Of a DNA stretch of 64,000 nucleotides, positions 32,040 through 45,211 are shown one piece after another (the first letter of the stretch is position 1; each line of letters starts with the position of its first letter). The stretch is from Mermis nigrescens. Its lineage: Eukaryota; Nematoda; Enoplea; Mermithida; Mermithidae. The stretch is taken from positions 88,389 through 152,388 of the forward strand of contig JAVLUZ010000330.1 in the NCBI GenBank assembly GCA_036768485.1. Direction: 5' to 3'. The notes under the pieces are model-generated. The model did not search any database. It worked only from the letters and a program-made list of their open reading frames with translations, and was not told the origin of the DNA. The position numbers and the translations under genes are program-made.

Positions 32040-33880
32040 GGACAAAACGAAAAAAATTGACAAAAAGCTGCTGGTCGAATTCGACACCGTCGCAGAGTTC
32101 CAAAAAGTTCAGTACGTCGAACTTGATAATTAATAACGATCCTGATAATTGGCCTTCGAGCCATGCGGTTTTCTCCGCAACGTCTTTGACGTTGAAAATA
32201 TTCTTGATCCGATTCCGGTTCGCGAGGCGTATTCGAATGCTCATGATACTGATATGGCGATTGCCTACGCCCGTACATATAAAGGCGAAGCGCGATGTGG
32301 ATCGACTGGTTGATCGTCATCCTCAAAATTGTCGTCATCCTCGTAGTCGTCCGCGTAACGACGCGGTATAGGTGGCGGCGGAGTAAATAATTGCTCCGGC
32401 GTAAAACCGTAAGATTGTTCACATGAAGGTTCGCGTGACGCTGTTGTTGTTGCGTAACAGGCCACGGTTTTGGCAAAAGTGTGGACCGGGTCGAGGTTGT
32501 GGCTGATAACCCCGGTGGCTGGTTGACTTTGTTCCAACGGTGAGCAATACAACTGGTCCCATTGTTGACGTTGACGGGATTGTGACCGGCCCCGATGAGT
32601 TCCGTGGTTTGACTGTGGCGGACGGCGATTCATAAGGCTGCTGCTGTCGTGAGCGCGACAGATGACCAGCATCGGCCTGAGAATACGCCGGAACGCTCAC
32701 GCAATTCCGTATATTGCTGCTGTTGCCGCGGTTGGGTCTGCGGTCTGTGTATTGCTGTACATGTGGTTTTACTTGTGTTTGCGGTTGTGCTTGCGATTGT
32801 GAACAATGGTGCGTTTGTGCATAGTGTTGCCGGGATGACTGCGGCTCGCCGCCTGATCCTCTTTGGCCTAAACGCGCTTTCAATTTAGCTGCAACTTCAG
32901 CTTGAACGAGTCTTCTGACTCGTTGTTTTTCCAAATTTCAACTGACGCAAAGTGTAAGCTGGATTTAGTATCGTAAAAACGATTCAATTTGGCCTTGTGT
33001 TCGTCTTCAATATATGACGAACCTCTGAAGACTCAGCAAGAGAACCCGGCGGCGCGTAACTTCGTCTCTCGCACGCCGTGGCATTTCCGTTGCCAAATTC
33101 TCACGATCGCGTTTCGGATTGTCATGCGTGTTCTACGCATTTTGATTTGTGCCTCCAAGGAAAGATCGACTTCTGGCATATCAAGGTTTGTGCTGCGGAT
33201 CCGCTTGGGTCCTGCGAGGATGCTCTGGCCGCCTTTCTCTACAAATTTTCTCTAATTCGCCTTGAATTCGATGTTTAAGGTAAAATACAGATTTTTGACG
33301 ACCTCGAAATGATCAAATTGAGCCGGAACTTCAAGCGGTGGGTTGGTTGCTAACCGAATTTGCCAAATCATGTTGTGTAAAACATGAGGACTTTCAATTT
33401 GTGCCGTTAAGTCCGGAATTCGGGAAAGCCTCACTTGGCAAAGGTGTGTAAGATTCATCAAGGGAATGCTACGCGCAACATGCGACGTAATTGCTCCACC
33501 ATGCGCCAACCTATTCCAGGATTACCGTAGGCGTACGCAAAGAAATGGAATTTCCTATCCAAGAATTCCAAAGCGCTGTAGCGCGCAGACGTCTATTGAA
33601 GAAAAGATCGTCATGTGTCAATACTCCGAATCATATAATGACTGAAATTCTCGGAAAGTATCAAAAATGTCAACCATTTGACGTGCGATATTAAAATAGG
33701 CGCCAGGGTGATCTGGCGCTGGCGACATCCTGTGCGGATATAAACTGGGCAAATCTGATGCGCAACGCCATCAATCACCTTGCTCGGTGCGTCAAGGTGT
33801 GGGTGTACGACCAAATACTCGAGCGGAACCTCATACAACATCATTCCGGTTGTGATAAAGAACCGTATGCGCACAAAGTA
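32040..33880 (-). other. GC-richer, coding-like block of unknown identity
   Basis: This stretch is clearly richer in G and C than its surroundings and has long frames, mainly on the minus strand. 32419-32934 encodes 171 residues rich in Gln, Ser and Arg (QSSRQHYAQTHHCSQSQ). 32265-32672 overlaps it and ends in a Pro- and Asp-rich tail (PPPPIPRRYADDYEDDD). 33252-33509 and 33611-33874 are shorter frames without known motifs. Frames overlap and switch, as in a broken gene or a decayed transposon gene such as a gag. I recognise no domain, and plus-strand frames (32989-33278) cannot be excluded. Confidence 0.35.
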
Positions 33881-36800
33881 TTGGTCTGATAAAATAATCG
33901 GTTAAACACGCTCAATTTGCTAATAAACCAAGGTGCGGGCTCACGATCGACATTAGCCACAGGCTGTGCGATTGTAGGCCACACTAAATTCTATAATTCA
34001 TTTTTTATGTGGGAGCTTTAGATATAGAGCTGCTGTGGCTCGCTTTATAGGGACGCTCATGCGGGTGGGCCTACTTATTCGAATGTACGTAAGTGTTCCT
34101 CAGACAGTAAGGAGCGTGGGAAGGGCTTGGAAGGTTAATACGGAGAATTCGGAGATCTCTCAGAAGTCGAGAGAGATCCCCAAATTCTTTTGGCGCTGTT
34201 CTGCGGATTTTTGCCAGTTTTACCCGCATAGACCCTTTAAATTAGGTAGATGCCGCTAGCCAGTTAATGGCATGCCTTAATTTTTTTATTAATTTTAATC
34301 TTTGACTTCGACGTATAATGTTCTAAAATGAAAAGGCTTTTTGTGAAGTATTTTGGCTGGAGCAATGAAATGCTTTCCACCATTAGTACATTTGTCTTTA
34401 AATGGGATTTAACGTTTAATATGGCTTGTTAATCAATTTACCAATATGTGAGCCTTAAAAAAATCGTCAGTTACGATAATATTCTCGATAAGTAGAAGGG
34501 CGTTCATCAACTTGTTTCAAAAATTGACGAGTTCAATTGTTGCTACGTACAATCGAGAGCATTATTCGAATCATTTTGGTGATGTTTTAAAATTAGCTGA
34601 CACTCACTGAAAGATTAGAAGGTGTCAAAAAGCTCAATCTTTAGGAAAAGAAAATCATAAAGCTTCGTTTTATAGCAAACAAATCAAAATAATGACTTTC
34701 AATCTATTATTACAGTAAAAATATATTCATTTCAAAGATTTGACGGAGGTGCTCAGGATTTCAGAAAGAAGTTCTGTTGGCGGACCTACATCTTTAGCCT
34801 GAATATTTTGTGCGTTAAAGTCGATTAGGGAATTCAAGGTACAGTCGAACTCGGATATTACACCCCGGATGCCATTTTTCCTGGTTGATACTTACTGCTG
34901 ACAAGGTCGGATAATGCACCTTTACCTTGATACGAAGGGCACATTATCTGATTCGACAGTATTTTAAAAAATTTAGATAGGCGCACTTTAGTATTGGCCC
35001 ATCCCACGCCGTTTAGGTGTACCATAAGCATATTGACCGATTTTACAAAATGAATCCAAAATCACAATTTACATTCGACAGCCGATGTTCCCACGTAGTT
35101 TTAAACGCGTTACCCCAAAAATCTGTTTCAAAAGCCATCTTACTAGCCTCCTTGAACAACGTCTCGCTCAGGAATCAGAGCCAAAAGCAATCCCTCTCAG
35201 TTCCTTTTCCGCACGTTAAATCTCATCTAATCCTCTTATTTTTCAAGAATGGTGTCCTCCCTCACAGGTGCATTACCGACTAACAGTGGGAAGAGGAGTT
35301 GTTTATTCAGATTCTAGGATAAAAGGAAAAAGATCTCTTGCGTAGGTGCGTAAATACCAATTTGATTGGGCTTTCTAATTTTAGACCTTCTACGGATATC
35401 CTCAGGTGACCAAACCCAAATGTATTATCAGTTATAACCAACTAACAGGTACTGATGCGCGAGCAAAAATAAATCTCATACAAATTATATACACGAACAC
35501 ATGCGTACTAATTCAACTAATTCATACGAATATGTGCAAAATTTTAATTTCGTATGACGAGCACGAAGTTATATCGAGAACGTCATCATAAGTCATAATT
35601 AAACCACATCGGCGTTATGCATCAACGAAATTAGGCACATTCTCTTGATTAAAATGATCCCACTAACCAGCCAGTAGTATACCCACATAATAATATACAT
35701 TATTGGACTGGTATTTTATTATTACAGCTTCTTTCATTTCATACACGCCTTTGTTTTGCTACATTTTAATTCAGATTTGTTGAAATATTTGATGAATTGG
35801 ACGTTCTCACGACGATGGCTTACGGCGCTTCAGGCTTTCTACGATGCAACGATTTTTCTCTTATTATTTGCTGTTGCGTTTTGATGGTTCACTGGTAAAT
35901 TATTATTGTACGAATTCAATTCTTGTTTTTGTTGACTCGACATTTTTGAGTTCGACATAAAAGTCGCTGAAGAAGAAGTTTTTCATAGGTCACTTGGCGA
36001 TAGTCATAATTTTTGAGTGAAAATCCTTATCTTTGACGTAGTTTTAACGAAGTGTTGCCCTGTAAATAAATAAAGCATAAAAAGATAGATATTTTCAACT
36101 CTAAATTATCTATCTTCCTGTTTGGTGTAACTTCTATTCTGCCGCTCTTTTCATTGCGTAAAAACTTGAAATTGTTATCAAAATTTCAAATTAGAGATTC
36201 CCCTCTAAGAAACCCCAATTTCCGTCCCTATTGTTAAAAAATTTCCTAATTTATAAGTTACATTTAAAGATGATGTACTATCTTAACCTCTTCTAACTTT
36301 ATCTTTATGAATATTATTAAATTCTTATAGCATGCAAAAATTGTCATTTTTGGAAAAAAGTATTTATTGTTAATAACTTTTATAAGGAGCATTGCTTAAG
36401 CGACACTGACATGAATAATGCAACCTTAGCAAAAATACATATATCAAATAGTACAGAATGTGCAAAATTGAAGTTTCTTGTGGAGACGGAAAACATTATG
36501 CTAACTTAAAGTTTTATTTATATTTGGTCATGTATACTCTTATTATTGCATATATCTGCAAAAGAATATAACTACAGAATAGTATCTCATTTCATATATA
36601 TATTGTCTCATTACAGGCATCTTTAGGGGTGAAATTTATATCAAGCAATGCTATTGATTAAAGTTGCATTTCTTAAATTGAGATCAACGTCGTGATTTTG
36701 TATCTTTTGAAAAAGTTCTATTAGATGAATCATACCAATTAAAGGATAATCTGGAGGAGAAATTGAACTTTCGTCCTTAGTCCAATTGGTCTTTTCTTTG

Positions 36801-37911
36801 ATCATTTAGCAGGATGGAAGTTCTGGGATTTAATTTAGTGCTTTTAAACATAAAAACGATGGATAAGCGTCAAAAAGAGCGTTTCCAGTGTTTCTGACGA
36901 CAAACATAGAAAAATTTACGAGAGGAAATGAAACAATTCGAATAAATTGGACCGTCGTATAAAAAAGTTATGGCGCAAAGCCCCCGGCATTGTACTTTGA
37001 GCAAAACATTAAAAACGCATTTGACAGCACAGTTTCTGTAAATTTTGTGAAAACTTTTTAGAAACTCGCAAACTTTTTTTTGGGGGGAAGATTTTCTGGA
37101 ACCTTCCAAACCCCTTATGATCGTGTTTGATGTTCCTTCAAAATTTAGGAGATTTAAGAATTGAATTGACGGTTCCAGTCAAATCGTTTCAATGATACTT
37201 TTTTATTGATTAGTACGTGTGCATTTTTTAATTGAATTTTCATGATGGTAAAAAATACAAAGTCATTTTTGCTTATTATTTTCATGCAATGCGTTTCATA
37301 CTTTTTTTCGAGTGCTTTGCTTCGCCTTTCTTATTTTCCACGTAAGCTTTAATAACCCAAATGTTTTGCTCCAGGCAGACGTTTTATAGATAAAAACAGA
37401 CAGCAGAATTTCAATACTTTTGCTGAAAAAAATTTTAAAATATTTTAATAAATTCTATGCATAGGCAATACTTCTTTATTTAACAAAAAAGGAAAACTGA
37501 TGAATTCACTCAAGCACGTTCCATCTTCTGCAGTTTAGATCAAAGCTGGTATTTTTAGAAAAGAAATTTTGAAATTTTAATTTTGAAGTTTATTTTCTTT
37601 TGAAAATAGCGAACAAATATAATGGCTGAACAACCGTCATTTAAAATTGTGCATTCAAAAAATAAGCGTCTAATTTTTATATGGTTGTTTTATATACTTT
37701 GTTATAAATTTTAAAATTTTATCAATGATTGCTTCAGAAGTTGTAAATAATTATTTATCAGATCAATGCTATAATGAACAACATGTCAAGCTTATTCTCG
37801 GAAATAGTTTCAAAATTTATGACCGAAATTGTATGAGATGAGCTCTAAATAGAATGCAACGCAATAAGCCAGGTGAACTCCGAGAAGGCATGGAGTTTGG
37901 AGTCTTCTTTT
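33881..37911. other. Long gene-free stretch
   Basis: About 4 kb of mostly AT-rich DNA with no recognisable domain, RNA gene or element terminus. Short frames at 34035-34259, 35017-35283 and 36870-37109 carry no motif and are probably chance. Confidence 0.45.
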
Positions 37912-38164
37912 TTACCTGAGCGTGGGAGGGGTTTGGGGGGTGTGAACTCCTTCCCCCGAGAAACCAAAATACCTCCCAAAACCGAATTACCCCAAATTCA
38001 ATTTTTAACAATTTTTGTTTTTTTTCTATAGTTTGTTGTAATGGATAGTGATCGATGAACGATTTATGACTGTGTTTTTCGCCATACCACGATTTATGAA
38101 GGCCATTTTTTTGACCTTTGAAAAATCTCGCACCCTCCCTCATAATTTTGGTGCCGTCTATCGG
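37912..38164 (+). mobile_element. hAT-like MITE copy, strongly diverged
   Basis: The body matches the family (CGTGGGAGGGGTTTGGGGGG, GCCATACCACGATTTATGAAGG), but the ends are mutated (ACCTGAGCG, GTGCCGTCTATCG) and no target duplication is clear. Probably an old copy. Confidence 0.75.
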
Positions 38165-39150
38165 ATGCCACTATAAAGAGAAAAAATTGGATGTTCCGAC
38201 GGAAAGAAATATGGAAAAGTGACAAGAGACGAATTCAGAATCAGGATTTTCTCACAAAAATATTCCAAATTGTCCACATAGCGTTTTTCCGAAGTAACAA
38301 TATGTAGATAAATACAGATAAAAGTTCAAAATTTTAATACTAGGTCAACTTTCACAAGAACTTCTCGTGGATAAACAGCTTTAATCCTTTGTTTTATTAA
38401 AAGTCAGACAACCCACCAAACTTATTGGATCATTGTACCGTCAATACCCTTATCCGTATCTACAACTTTATCGATTGTATTATTCACAAAAACGGGATTT
38501 AACGATCTACTGCAACAATGATAAACCAAACATTAAAGGAAAAATCGGAATACGGATCAAGGACATGTCAGAGAGCAAGCGATAAAAGATTGCAAGCATT
38601 TTGATTAGTGAAAACACCCTGGACTGAGCAATACAAAAATTCCGAAACTTACTTTTCTCCATCTTTTCCACTGGAATTCAAGCGTATTTTGATCACATTT
38701 CGAATGCGCTGAATAATCCTGCCGTGCAGGGACATTCTGTTGTGGTTGTGTACCAGTCAAATCTAGTCGCCTAATAAAACATTCCACATGCATGTAACGC
38801 GACTATTTACGTGGCAATGCTGGTATTTATTTTTGGTTCATTTTAGAATTGTTAGATATTTATCTTATTGAAATTATTGAATATCTACTTAAAATTAATT
38901 TTTTGATTCGGTAATCTGACTACAAAGTGAATTAAACAGAAGCAACAATCTGCTGCGTAATCGATGAATTTCGTATGTGCTGGACCAACGAACTGCTACC
39001 ACTTGTTGCAGCTGTTTCCTGACTTTCGCGCTCGTTTCCATGCACAAGGTTGATTATGCTGAGAATTTTAGCGAATTTCGATCGAAAGCATTGAATGGCG
39101 GACACTTATGTTGAACTTATTTATTGTTAGAGAACGGTCATGTTAAGAAA
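38165..39150. other. Gene-free stretch
   Basis: No recognised feature. The minus-strand 62-codon frame at 38605-38793 has no motif. Confidence 0.45.
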
Positions 39151-39152
39151 TC

Positions 39153-41427
39153 TTAGGTAGCGCGTTGGCTGATACCTATATTATCGCTTAGTACCCCTAT
39201 TTCTTTTCTGGCCGCTTGGGACACTTCTGGAAGGTGCGGTTTTTTTAAAAGAAAGATAATAAAAAATTCGCTGCCCTTGTTTTTGTTTTTTTTTTCAACT
39301 CAAAACATATGACTGTATAAAGAAGGTGTAAAGTTTTTGTGTACTTAACATTATAACATAGGACAAAGTTTGGGACACTTTTTACTGCGGCATGTGGACA
39401 ACTGAGTATTATTATTCGAAAATTGAACAGCATAGACTAATAGAGGGATGAATTCTACAGATGGCACTTTTTTGTTTTGAAATTCGCATTAGTTATTGAA
39501 TGGCAGTGTAAAGAGTGCAGGAAAATGGGGGTGAAAAAGCACTTTTGGTCAGTTTTCAACCTGCTTCTGTCGTCTGCTCCGTTATAAGTTTTTTAAAATG
39601 TTTTCTGACAGAAATGTAGAGCGGATCACGAATTTTATGCCATATAAAAAAAAATCTTCTATGCTCTATGGTGAGTTAGATCCTGGGATAAAGTTTACAC
39701 TCTAGTGGATGGTATAAAAAAACGAATTTTATCTAAGATTTCTCTGCCAAATATTCCGCTAATGAGTCAGGGTGCACTGAATGGTGCAAAACAATGATGC
39801 CTCTCCTGAGGACTACACATCACAGCAAACCGCATTTAAAACGCAATGTGGAGTTATTTATGGGGAGATTGAAAAGTTCGAAATCAGAGGTAAAATGTGC
39901 GAAAAAACCGTTTTCCGAACTGGACTGTCAATCAATACCGTATTTTGCAAGAGAATTTTAACATAGGAATGTACTACGATTTAAAAGCTACAAATTGTAT
40001 AATGAATTTCTTTAAACACAAAGGGGAGTTCGGTACGGAATTTTAAAGTTTACAGTGTTCTAAATGATGGAAAATACGTTGTTGCGTTTTTGTTCGCCAC
40101 TTTCTCCGTCAAGATCGGGATAAGTCTAATGAATAAAGTGAAAATTAGCTTTATATCGGTGCATGTCAAAGCAAATTGTCTATACATTAATATTTGGCGA
40201 GTATTACGTCAAAATTTTAATTTGTTTAAAATGCGTTTCTGTCTTGTTTTTCTCTGCCTGCTTCTCCGTTAGCAGTCGGGGCGGAATATCAAGTCTAGAA
40301 ATAGATGAAACCAAATTTGATATACAGTCTGGCGCATATATTTACACTCTAGTGTTATGAAATCGTTTACACTAATTGGTTGCTTGAGACATTATGGAGA
40401 CTTCAATTTTTCATAAATATTAATCGTAATATCGGAACAATATCAAAATTTTGAATCCGATAAATTTTCCTTACACTAGGTGTTTACATGAAGTTTACAT
40501 TCACTGTGTTTTATCTTCGTTTTCGTTCAAGAAACTAATTTTTTATGGATCTAATTTTCAGATCAAATGTGAGACGTCACGTACGTTGCATCCAACATTG
40601 ATGTAAAGTAGTTTACACTCATTGTTTGGCTGATATCGGGCATTGCGTTTATATTTTTCATGAATGGCTGATCATAATATCCGAGTACTGCATATTAGCC
40701 TTGTTCCTGAAGCATTGCAAAAACCGAAATTTTTCCTGGAATCAAAATTTAGGGAATGAAATATATGCGTCAGTTGGGCGCGCTTGCTTATCAAACTAGT
40801 ATTTGCAAAGTGGTTTAAACCTTATGTTTATTTGTCTTTAAAACATTATGGAGACTGCTCATTTTTCTCATCAATTTGAAGATAATAACAGACAATATCT
40901 AAATTACGAATCCGACTAAAATATTCTTTACGCTACGTATTTGTGTAAAAGTTTATTACGTGTATGAATTCAATCGACTTACAGAGACGCATTGCAGCAG
41001 TGAAAGTACAAGGATTCACATGAGACGTATCAATTAAGTGAGTTTGTTTACCCTCAAAAGTAATCTAAAGTAATTTAAAAAATTATGTTCAAATGTCCTT
41101 AGATCATTGAAGAGATGTAATTTATTGCTTAAATGGGTTGTACACATTAAAGTTAAATCTTCTTAGCCGTGTTTATAATATATTTAAAATCATGCACATG
41201 GAGAGCAATCGTTAAATGGACGATGTAAATTGCACTTGCAAAAGTGGTTTAAAATGAATAAAACAATCACATACTGTGCAGTCGACAAAAGATATGCAGC
41301 TTATTGTAATCAATATGCATTCATCTTAATACGTAAATCGGAAATACACCATTTGGAATGGAAAGACTGCAAGTTAATGAATACTGTATATTGTTTATTA
41401 TCATAGGTAGCGCGATAGCGCTACCTA
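39153..41427. repeat. Degenerate GTGTAAAG-family repeat region, possible element
   Basis: Words such as GTAAAGTTTACACTCTAGTG, GGCAGTGTAAAGAGTG and TTTACACT recur every few hundred bases. Segments here match 42550-42820 and 63360-64000 in direct orientation and 62190-62780 in reverse. It begins near TTAGGTAGCGCG (39152) and ends at the palindrome AGGTAGCGCGATAGCGCTACCT (41406-41427). A decayed GATAGCGCTTACCTAT also occurs beside the family at 63025, so this word may mark an element terminus. No open frame of note. Confidence 0.5.
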
Positions 41428-43430
41428 TAACCTTTTTCTTATATATTTATCACAGCGAGTGTGAAATTTGTGTCCCCTGCAACACTTGGCACACGCAGGT
41501 GCGGTTTTAATCGATGGATATCAAAATTCGTTAATATTTTTTACTTTTCTTTACACTCAACCTGAATTGAATGAGCGTGTAAAGTGTAAAGCAAAATCAA
41601 AGAATTTGTGGAGGTCAATGTTTTTTTCTAAAAATACTGCTCGTCAGCTGTAGATATTGAATCTGACATAAAATTACTTTACACTCAATGGTTATTTTTA
41701 AAAATGTAAAGTATACATCATTTTTTTTCTTCTTTGCGTGCCCTTCAGCTTATCTGACTCGATTTTGGTTTCTGTGCAGTCCAATCGGTTCTGCAATGTA
41801 GAGGTGCAAAAATCTCAAATCAGTTTTTTCTTTCTTATAACGCAATATTTCTTGATCTGTGATCGTTTTAGTGTATAGGGTTCGAAACGAAAAACGATAT
41901 CTCTTCAACTACTCCGCTAAGTAAGGCAAGACAACTGAAATTATGCTTAAAAGGTGCCCACGATACAGCATTTTATAGAGATCCCAGTTTATTTTGTTTT
42001 ATACACCCAATATTGCGGTATTAGCACAAATTGGATACATCGAGAAACCTTTTTTGTAGAAATGACAATGAATGATGAATTTTTTAAAATGTTCTCCGTA
42101 AGGTCAGAATAACGAATCTGACCTTTAAACTTTTCTACAGCCAGTGTTTGTTGGGTATAAAGAGGTGAACTTTGAATTATACCTACATCTATTTTCTAAT
42201 GCCGATAACTCCGTATTTAAGTTATTTTTGATCAGATTTTTTTCGTATTTCAGAGGTTTTTGACTCGTCTATAATAAATAATTATTTTCATCATCATAAT
42301 GCACTATTCTTAAACTTCAGTAGAATGATGAATATATTCAGCCATAGGATAATCAAGCTGAAATCTGCTGATATGTCGAGTTGGCGCAGTGGTTGACAAC
42401 TCCGTTCTCGGATGCGGTATTAAACAAAGAATGATGGGTTCGAATCTTCTGAATGCTGAAGCTTTTTTCTTTTTTATTCGTCTGTAAAACCGGCAATAAC
42501 TGAACTGACTCATATATCTATTTAGGTTCTGCAGATAATACTTTTTTGTTTTTTTTGAATTTCGCCTCGTTCTCGATTGGAGTGCTTGAGAGTGCGAAAA
42601 TCTGGAGACGAAAAGACACATTTTAGCCGAGTTTCATTTTGCTGTCTGCCAACAACTCCAGTTATAGTTTAGAATTTTTTTGACGAAATGTACTTCGGAT
42701 CAAGGGCTATCTTGTGCTTACCAGCAAACTTTTCTACAATCAATACGCAGTTAGTACCAGGGTTTTAAACTTTTCTCTCCTGATGAATGAGTAAAAACGA
42801 ATTTTTGTCCAAGATTTCTCTGCCAAGTTGGGGTCAATTAAATAGAATAGAAATAAAGTAACTTCTAATGGCTAAACGTCAGAAGCAAGCTGCGTTCAAA
42901 AAAAAACGTAATATTGAGTTGTTTGTGGGTGTAAAGTTCAATCTGAGGTGTAAAGTGGGCGAAAAAAACAGGTTTTTTCGTATTTTGATTGATAAATCAT
43001 ATCAAATATTTTGCGGAACATAAGTTTGGCACATACAAACCTTACAATCAAGAGGCGACAAGCTGGCCCGAGCAAATTTATTTACATTTAATGGGCGTTA
43101 GGTTCAAAGTTTCAATATGGTGGACAGTGGAAAACATTGTGTTTGTACATTTTTTGTTCGCCACTTTCTCTGTTCAGAAGTCGGGCGAGGGATCTGACTG
43201 AAGGATAAAAATAAAACTAAATTCGTTTTTCTACGTTAAATAAATTGAATCTACTGTTAGTATTCTCTACACTTAGCAGTTTTGTAAAAAGTTTACAATT
43301 AATTTTATTATTTGTATATGGTTGCATATATAAATTTATTTTACTGCAAATCTGAGCGTTAATTATTTTGCCATTTTCATGAAAATTGAATTTTTGCCGA
43401 AAAAACTTTACTGACACCAACATCCACCTT
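41428..43430. repeat. Further degenerate GTGTAAAG-family copies
   Basis: Continuation of the same family, more diverged. 42560-42820 aligns by eye with 39490-39760 and 63640-63900 (GAGACGAAAAGACACATTTTAG, GGATCAAGGGCT, CCAAGATTTCTCTGCCAA). 42900-43210 repeats words from 39830-40110 (TTCGCCACTTTCTC). No gene is supported in it. Confidence 0.5.
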
Positions 43431-43439
43431 TCAGTTTTC

Positions 43440-43560
43440 TTAAAGTTTAAAATCTTTCACAATTCTCTTCATAATTTAATGGTTGGTTTAAACTTTAAGT
43501 TTCTCTTGGTTCTCCTTAGCAAGCTCATTTTTCAAAACTTTTTTCATATTGATCAATCGC
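43440..43560 (+). mobile_element. Fragment of the Penelope element 3' region
   Basis: Matches 31676-31790 at most positions (CTCTTCATAATTTAATGGT, TTTAAACTTTAAGTTT, AGCAAGCTCATTTTTCAAAA). It has only non-coding sequence downstream of the GIY-YIG domain. It stops where LTR-type sequence begins, so it may be a breakpoint or nested insertion. Confidence 0.8.
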
Positions 43561-44110
43561 GTTTAGTTCGGAATTGGTGGACGGCCCTTATTTTATTACT
43601 CGGCCTTTGAATAATTTCAAGTGACTGTCTTTTGATTATTTTCTTTATCGCAAATTCAAACACCCAAATTTCAATTTAAAAATCATAATAATTATTTCAT
43701 GAATTTTTTTGTAAGATGACTAATGGTTGAGAGCTCTTTTTTGTTGTTTTTCATTGTTCATTGTGCTCGTAGCAACCAGAAAAGTAGTTTTTCGCCATAG
43801 GTATTCTCTGGCGAAAACAAGATCAACAAAGCTTTTTGCCGTTGAAATTATTTATTTTGGTCCAAAATAGGTCAACTGACCTAGGGCAAAACCTTAATTA
43901 CTACTGCGTTAGGTTTTTTAGGACATAGCTGCCAATAGCTCCGTAGGTACGGACGGGTAGGTCCAGGTTTTGGAGACCGTTGTTATTGAAAGTTAGTATA
44001 GTTCTGGTCGGCATTCGCCTAGCAACCTGACCAGCGCTAAATGTATGCCATATAGCAGTAAGTCCGTAGGTACGTTATATGTCGTTTCCAAGTTAATTTA
44101 AATGTGGAAC
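43561..44110 (+). mobile_element. LTR fragment of the AGGTCA-dyad family
   Basis: Shares with the LTR at 18395-19665 the words GGTGGACGGCCC (43576), GAGAGCTCTTTTTTGTTG (43730), AGGTCAACTGACCT (43869-43882) and CCTGACCAGCGCTAA (about 44028). It is truncated at its 5' side, where the Penelope fragment lies. No internal genes adjoin it. Confidence 0.78.
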
Positions 44111-44432
44111 GACCTCTATAACACAGGACTGTTTAGAATGTAACATATATTTACTATAGCTAATAAAAATAGTAAACTTTTATACCTCCGACAATCAAAA
44201 GTATATCTAACTCAGTTTTAAATTCTATACGATCTGATTGATTTCAAAAGTTAAAACGTTATAAAATCTAGGGAGTCTTTTTTTAAAACAATATTTTTAA
44301 ATTTAGAGGCAATTAATTTATGTTAAGAACAATATTGTTGTCCGCTTTCTTGGACTGCTGTCATCATTGTGATGCATGTTACTGTATGTGTTTGCTGACT
44401 GATGCACTGAAATCATGCATGAATTAAAGGCG
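44111..44432. other. Gene-free stretch, inverted relative elsewhere
   Basis: 44330-44375 (GTCCGCTTTCTTGGACTGCTGTCATCATTGTGA as a feature, read in parts) occurs in reverse complement near 61280-61320, next to the related foldback element at 60506. So flank and element were copied together. Confidence 0.55.
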
Positions 44433-45211
44433 GAATTTTAGCAAAAGAAACGCCGATGGAACGAAAAGATGAATATGCTTGGAATTGTGATTATTAAGGA
44501 TGTAAATGGAGGGGACTAGGAAGAATCCTAAAGTAGCAGATCTACTAAAAATCACACTTTCTCTAAGCAACGCAAAAATCGAAGTATATTCTGCGGTCAA
44601 CACATTAGGATAAATATTTAACATAAAAATGATTGAAAACGCAGCATTAGCTATGCAACATATGGGAAATGATATCCATTAACAGTCACCAGCCAATTGG
44701 ATGAAATGGCAAACATCGATGCATCCAAAACAATTGCAAGAATTGTTGGTTCAAAACAGTAGGAAACGCGTGAGTTGACTTGAAACAGACTAAATGTAGG
44801 TACCTACACTAGCATGCCCGTAACGATTGTGTGCACTAATCAATCGGCCCCTGCTTTTGCTGCTACTAAATACTCATAGCAAAATAAAACAACTTTAAAT
44901 ACAACACCACTAAGTTTTCTTTCAATCAGGATACAAAGTAATTAAGTGTTGCTACTTTTTAATGAAATTTAAAAAGGAAACATTATAGATTTCGTTGTTA
45001 TCTGAAATTTTGAAAATTATTTAAAAAAGACACGTTTTAGGGCCATAGAATATACTTTGATTTTTATTGTTGCTTAGAGAAAGTGTGATTTTTAGCAGAT
45101 TTTGCGACTTTAGGCTGGATCTTCCCTAGTCCCCTCCTTTACATCCTTAATGATAGTCAAGTATATTCATCTTTTTTTGAAAATTTCCATCGGAGCATTT
45201 TTCTTTGCTAG
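44433..45211. mobile_element. Foldback element with ~165-base TIRs
   Basis: The left arm from AGCAAAAGAAACGCCGATGG to about 44600 and the right arm from about 45035 to CCATCGGAGCATTTTTCTTT are inverted copies with small indels (shared GGAGGGGACTAGG, AAAATCACACTTTCTCTAAG). The middle ~430 bases are AT-rich with no frame. No target duplication is certain. A related element is at 60506-61222 and a single arm at 57480-57600. Confidence 0.82.

Noticed and set aside
33252..33509. Possible MATH-type domain
   Set aside because: A few residues (SPHV, W-x-I-R-L) are suggestive, but the pattern is too weak and the frame is short and broken, so no domain is claimed.
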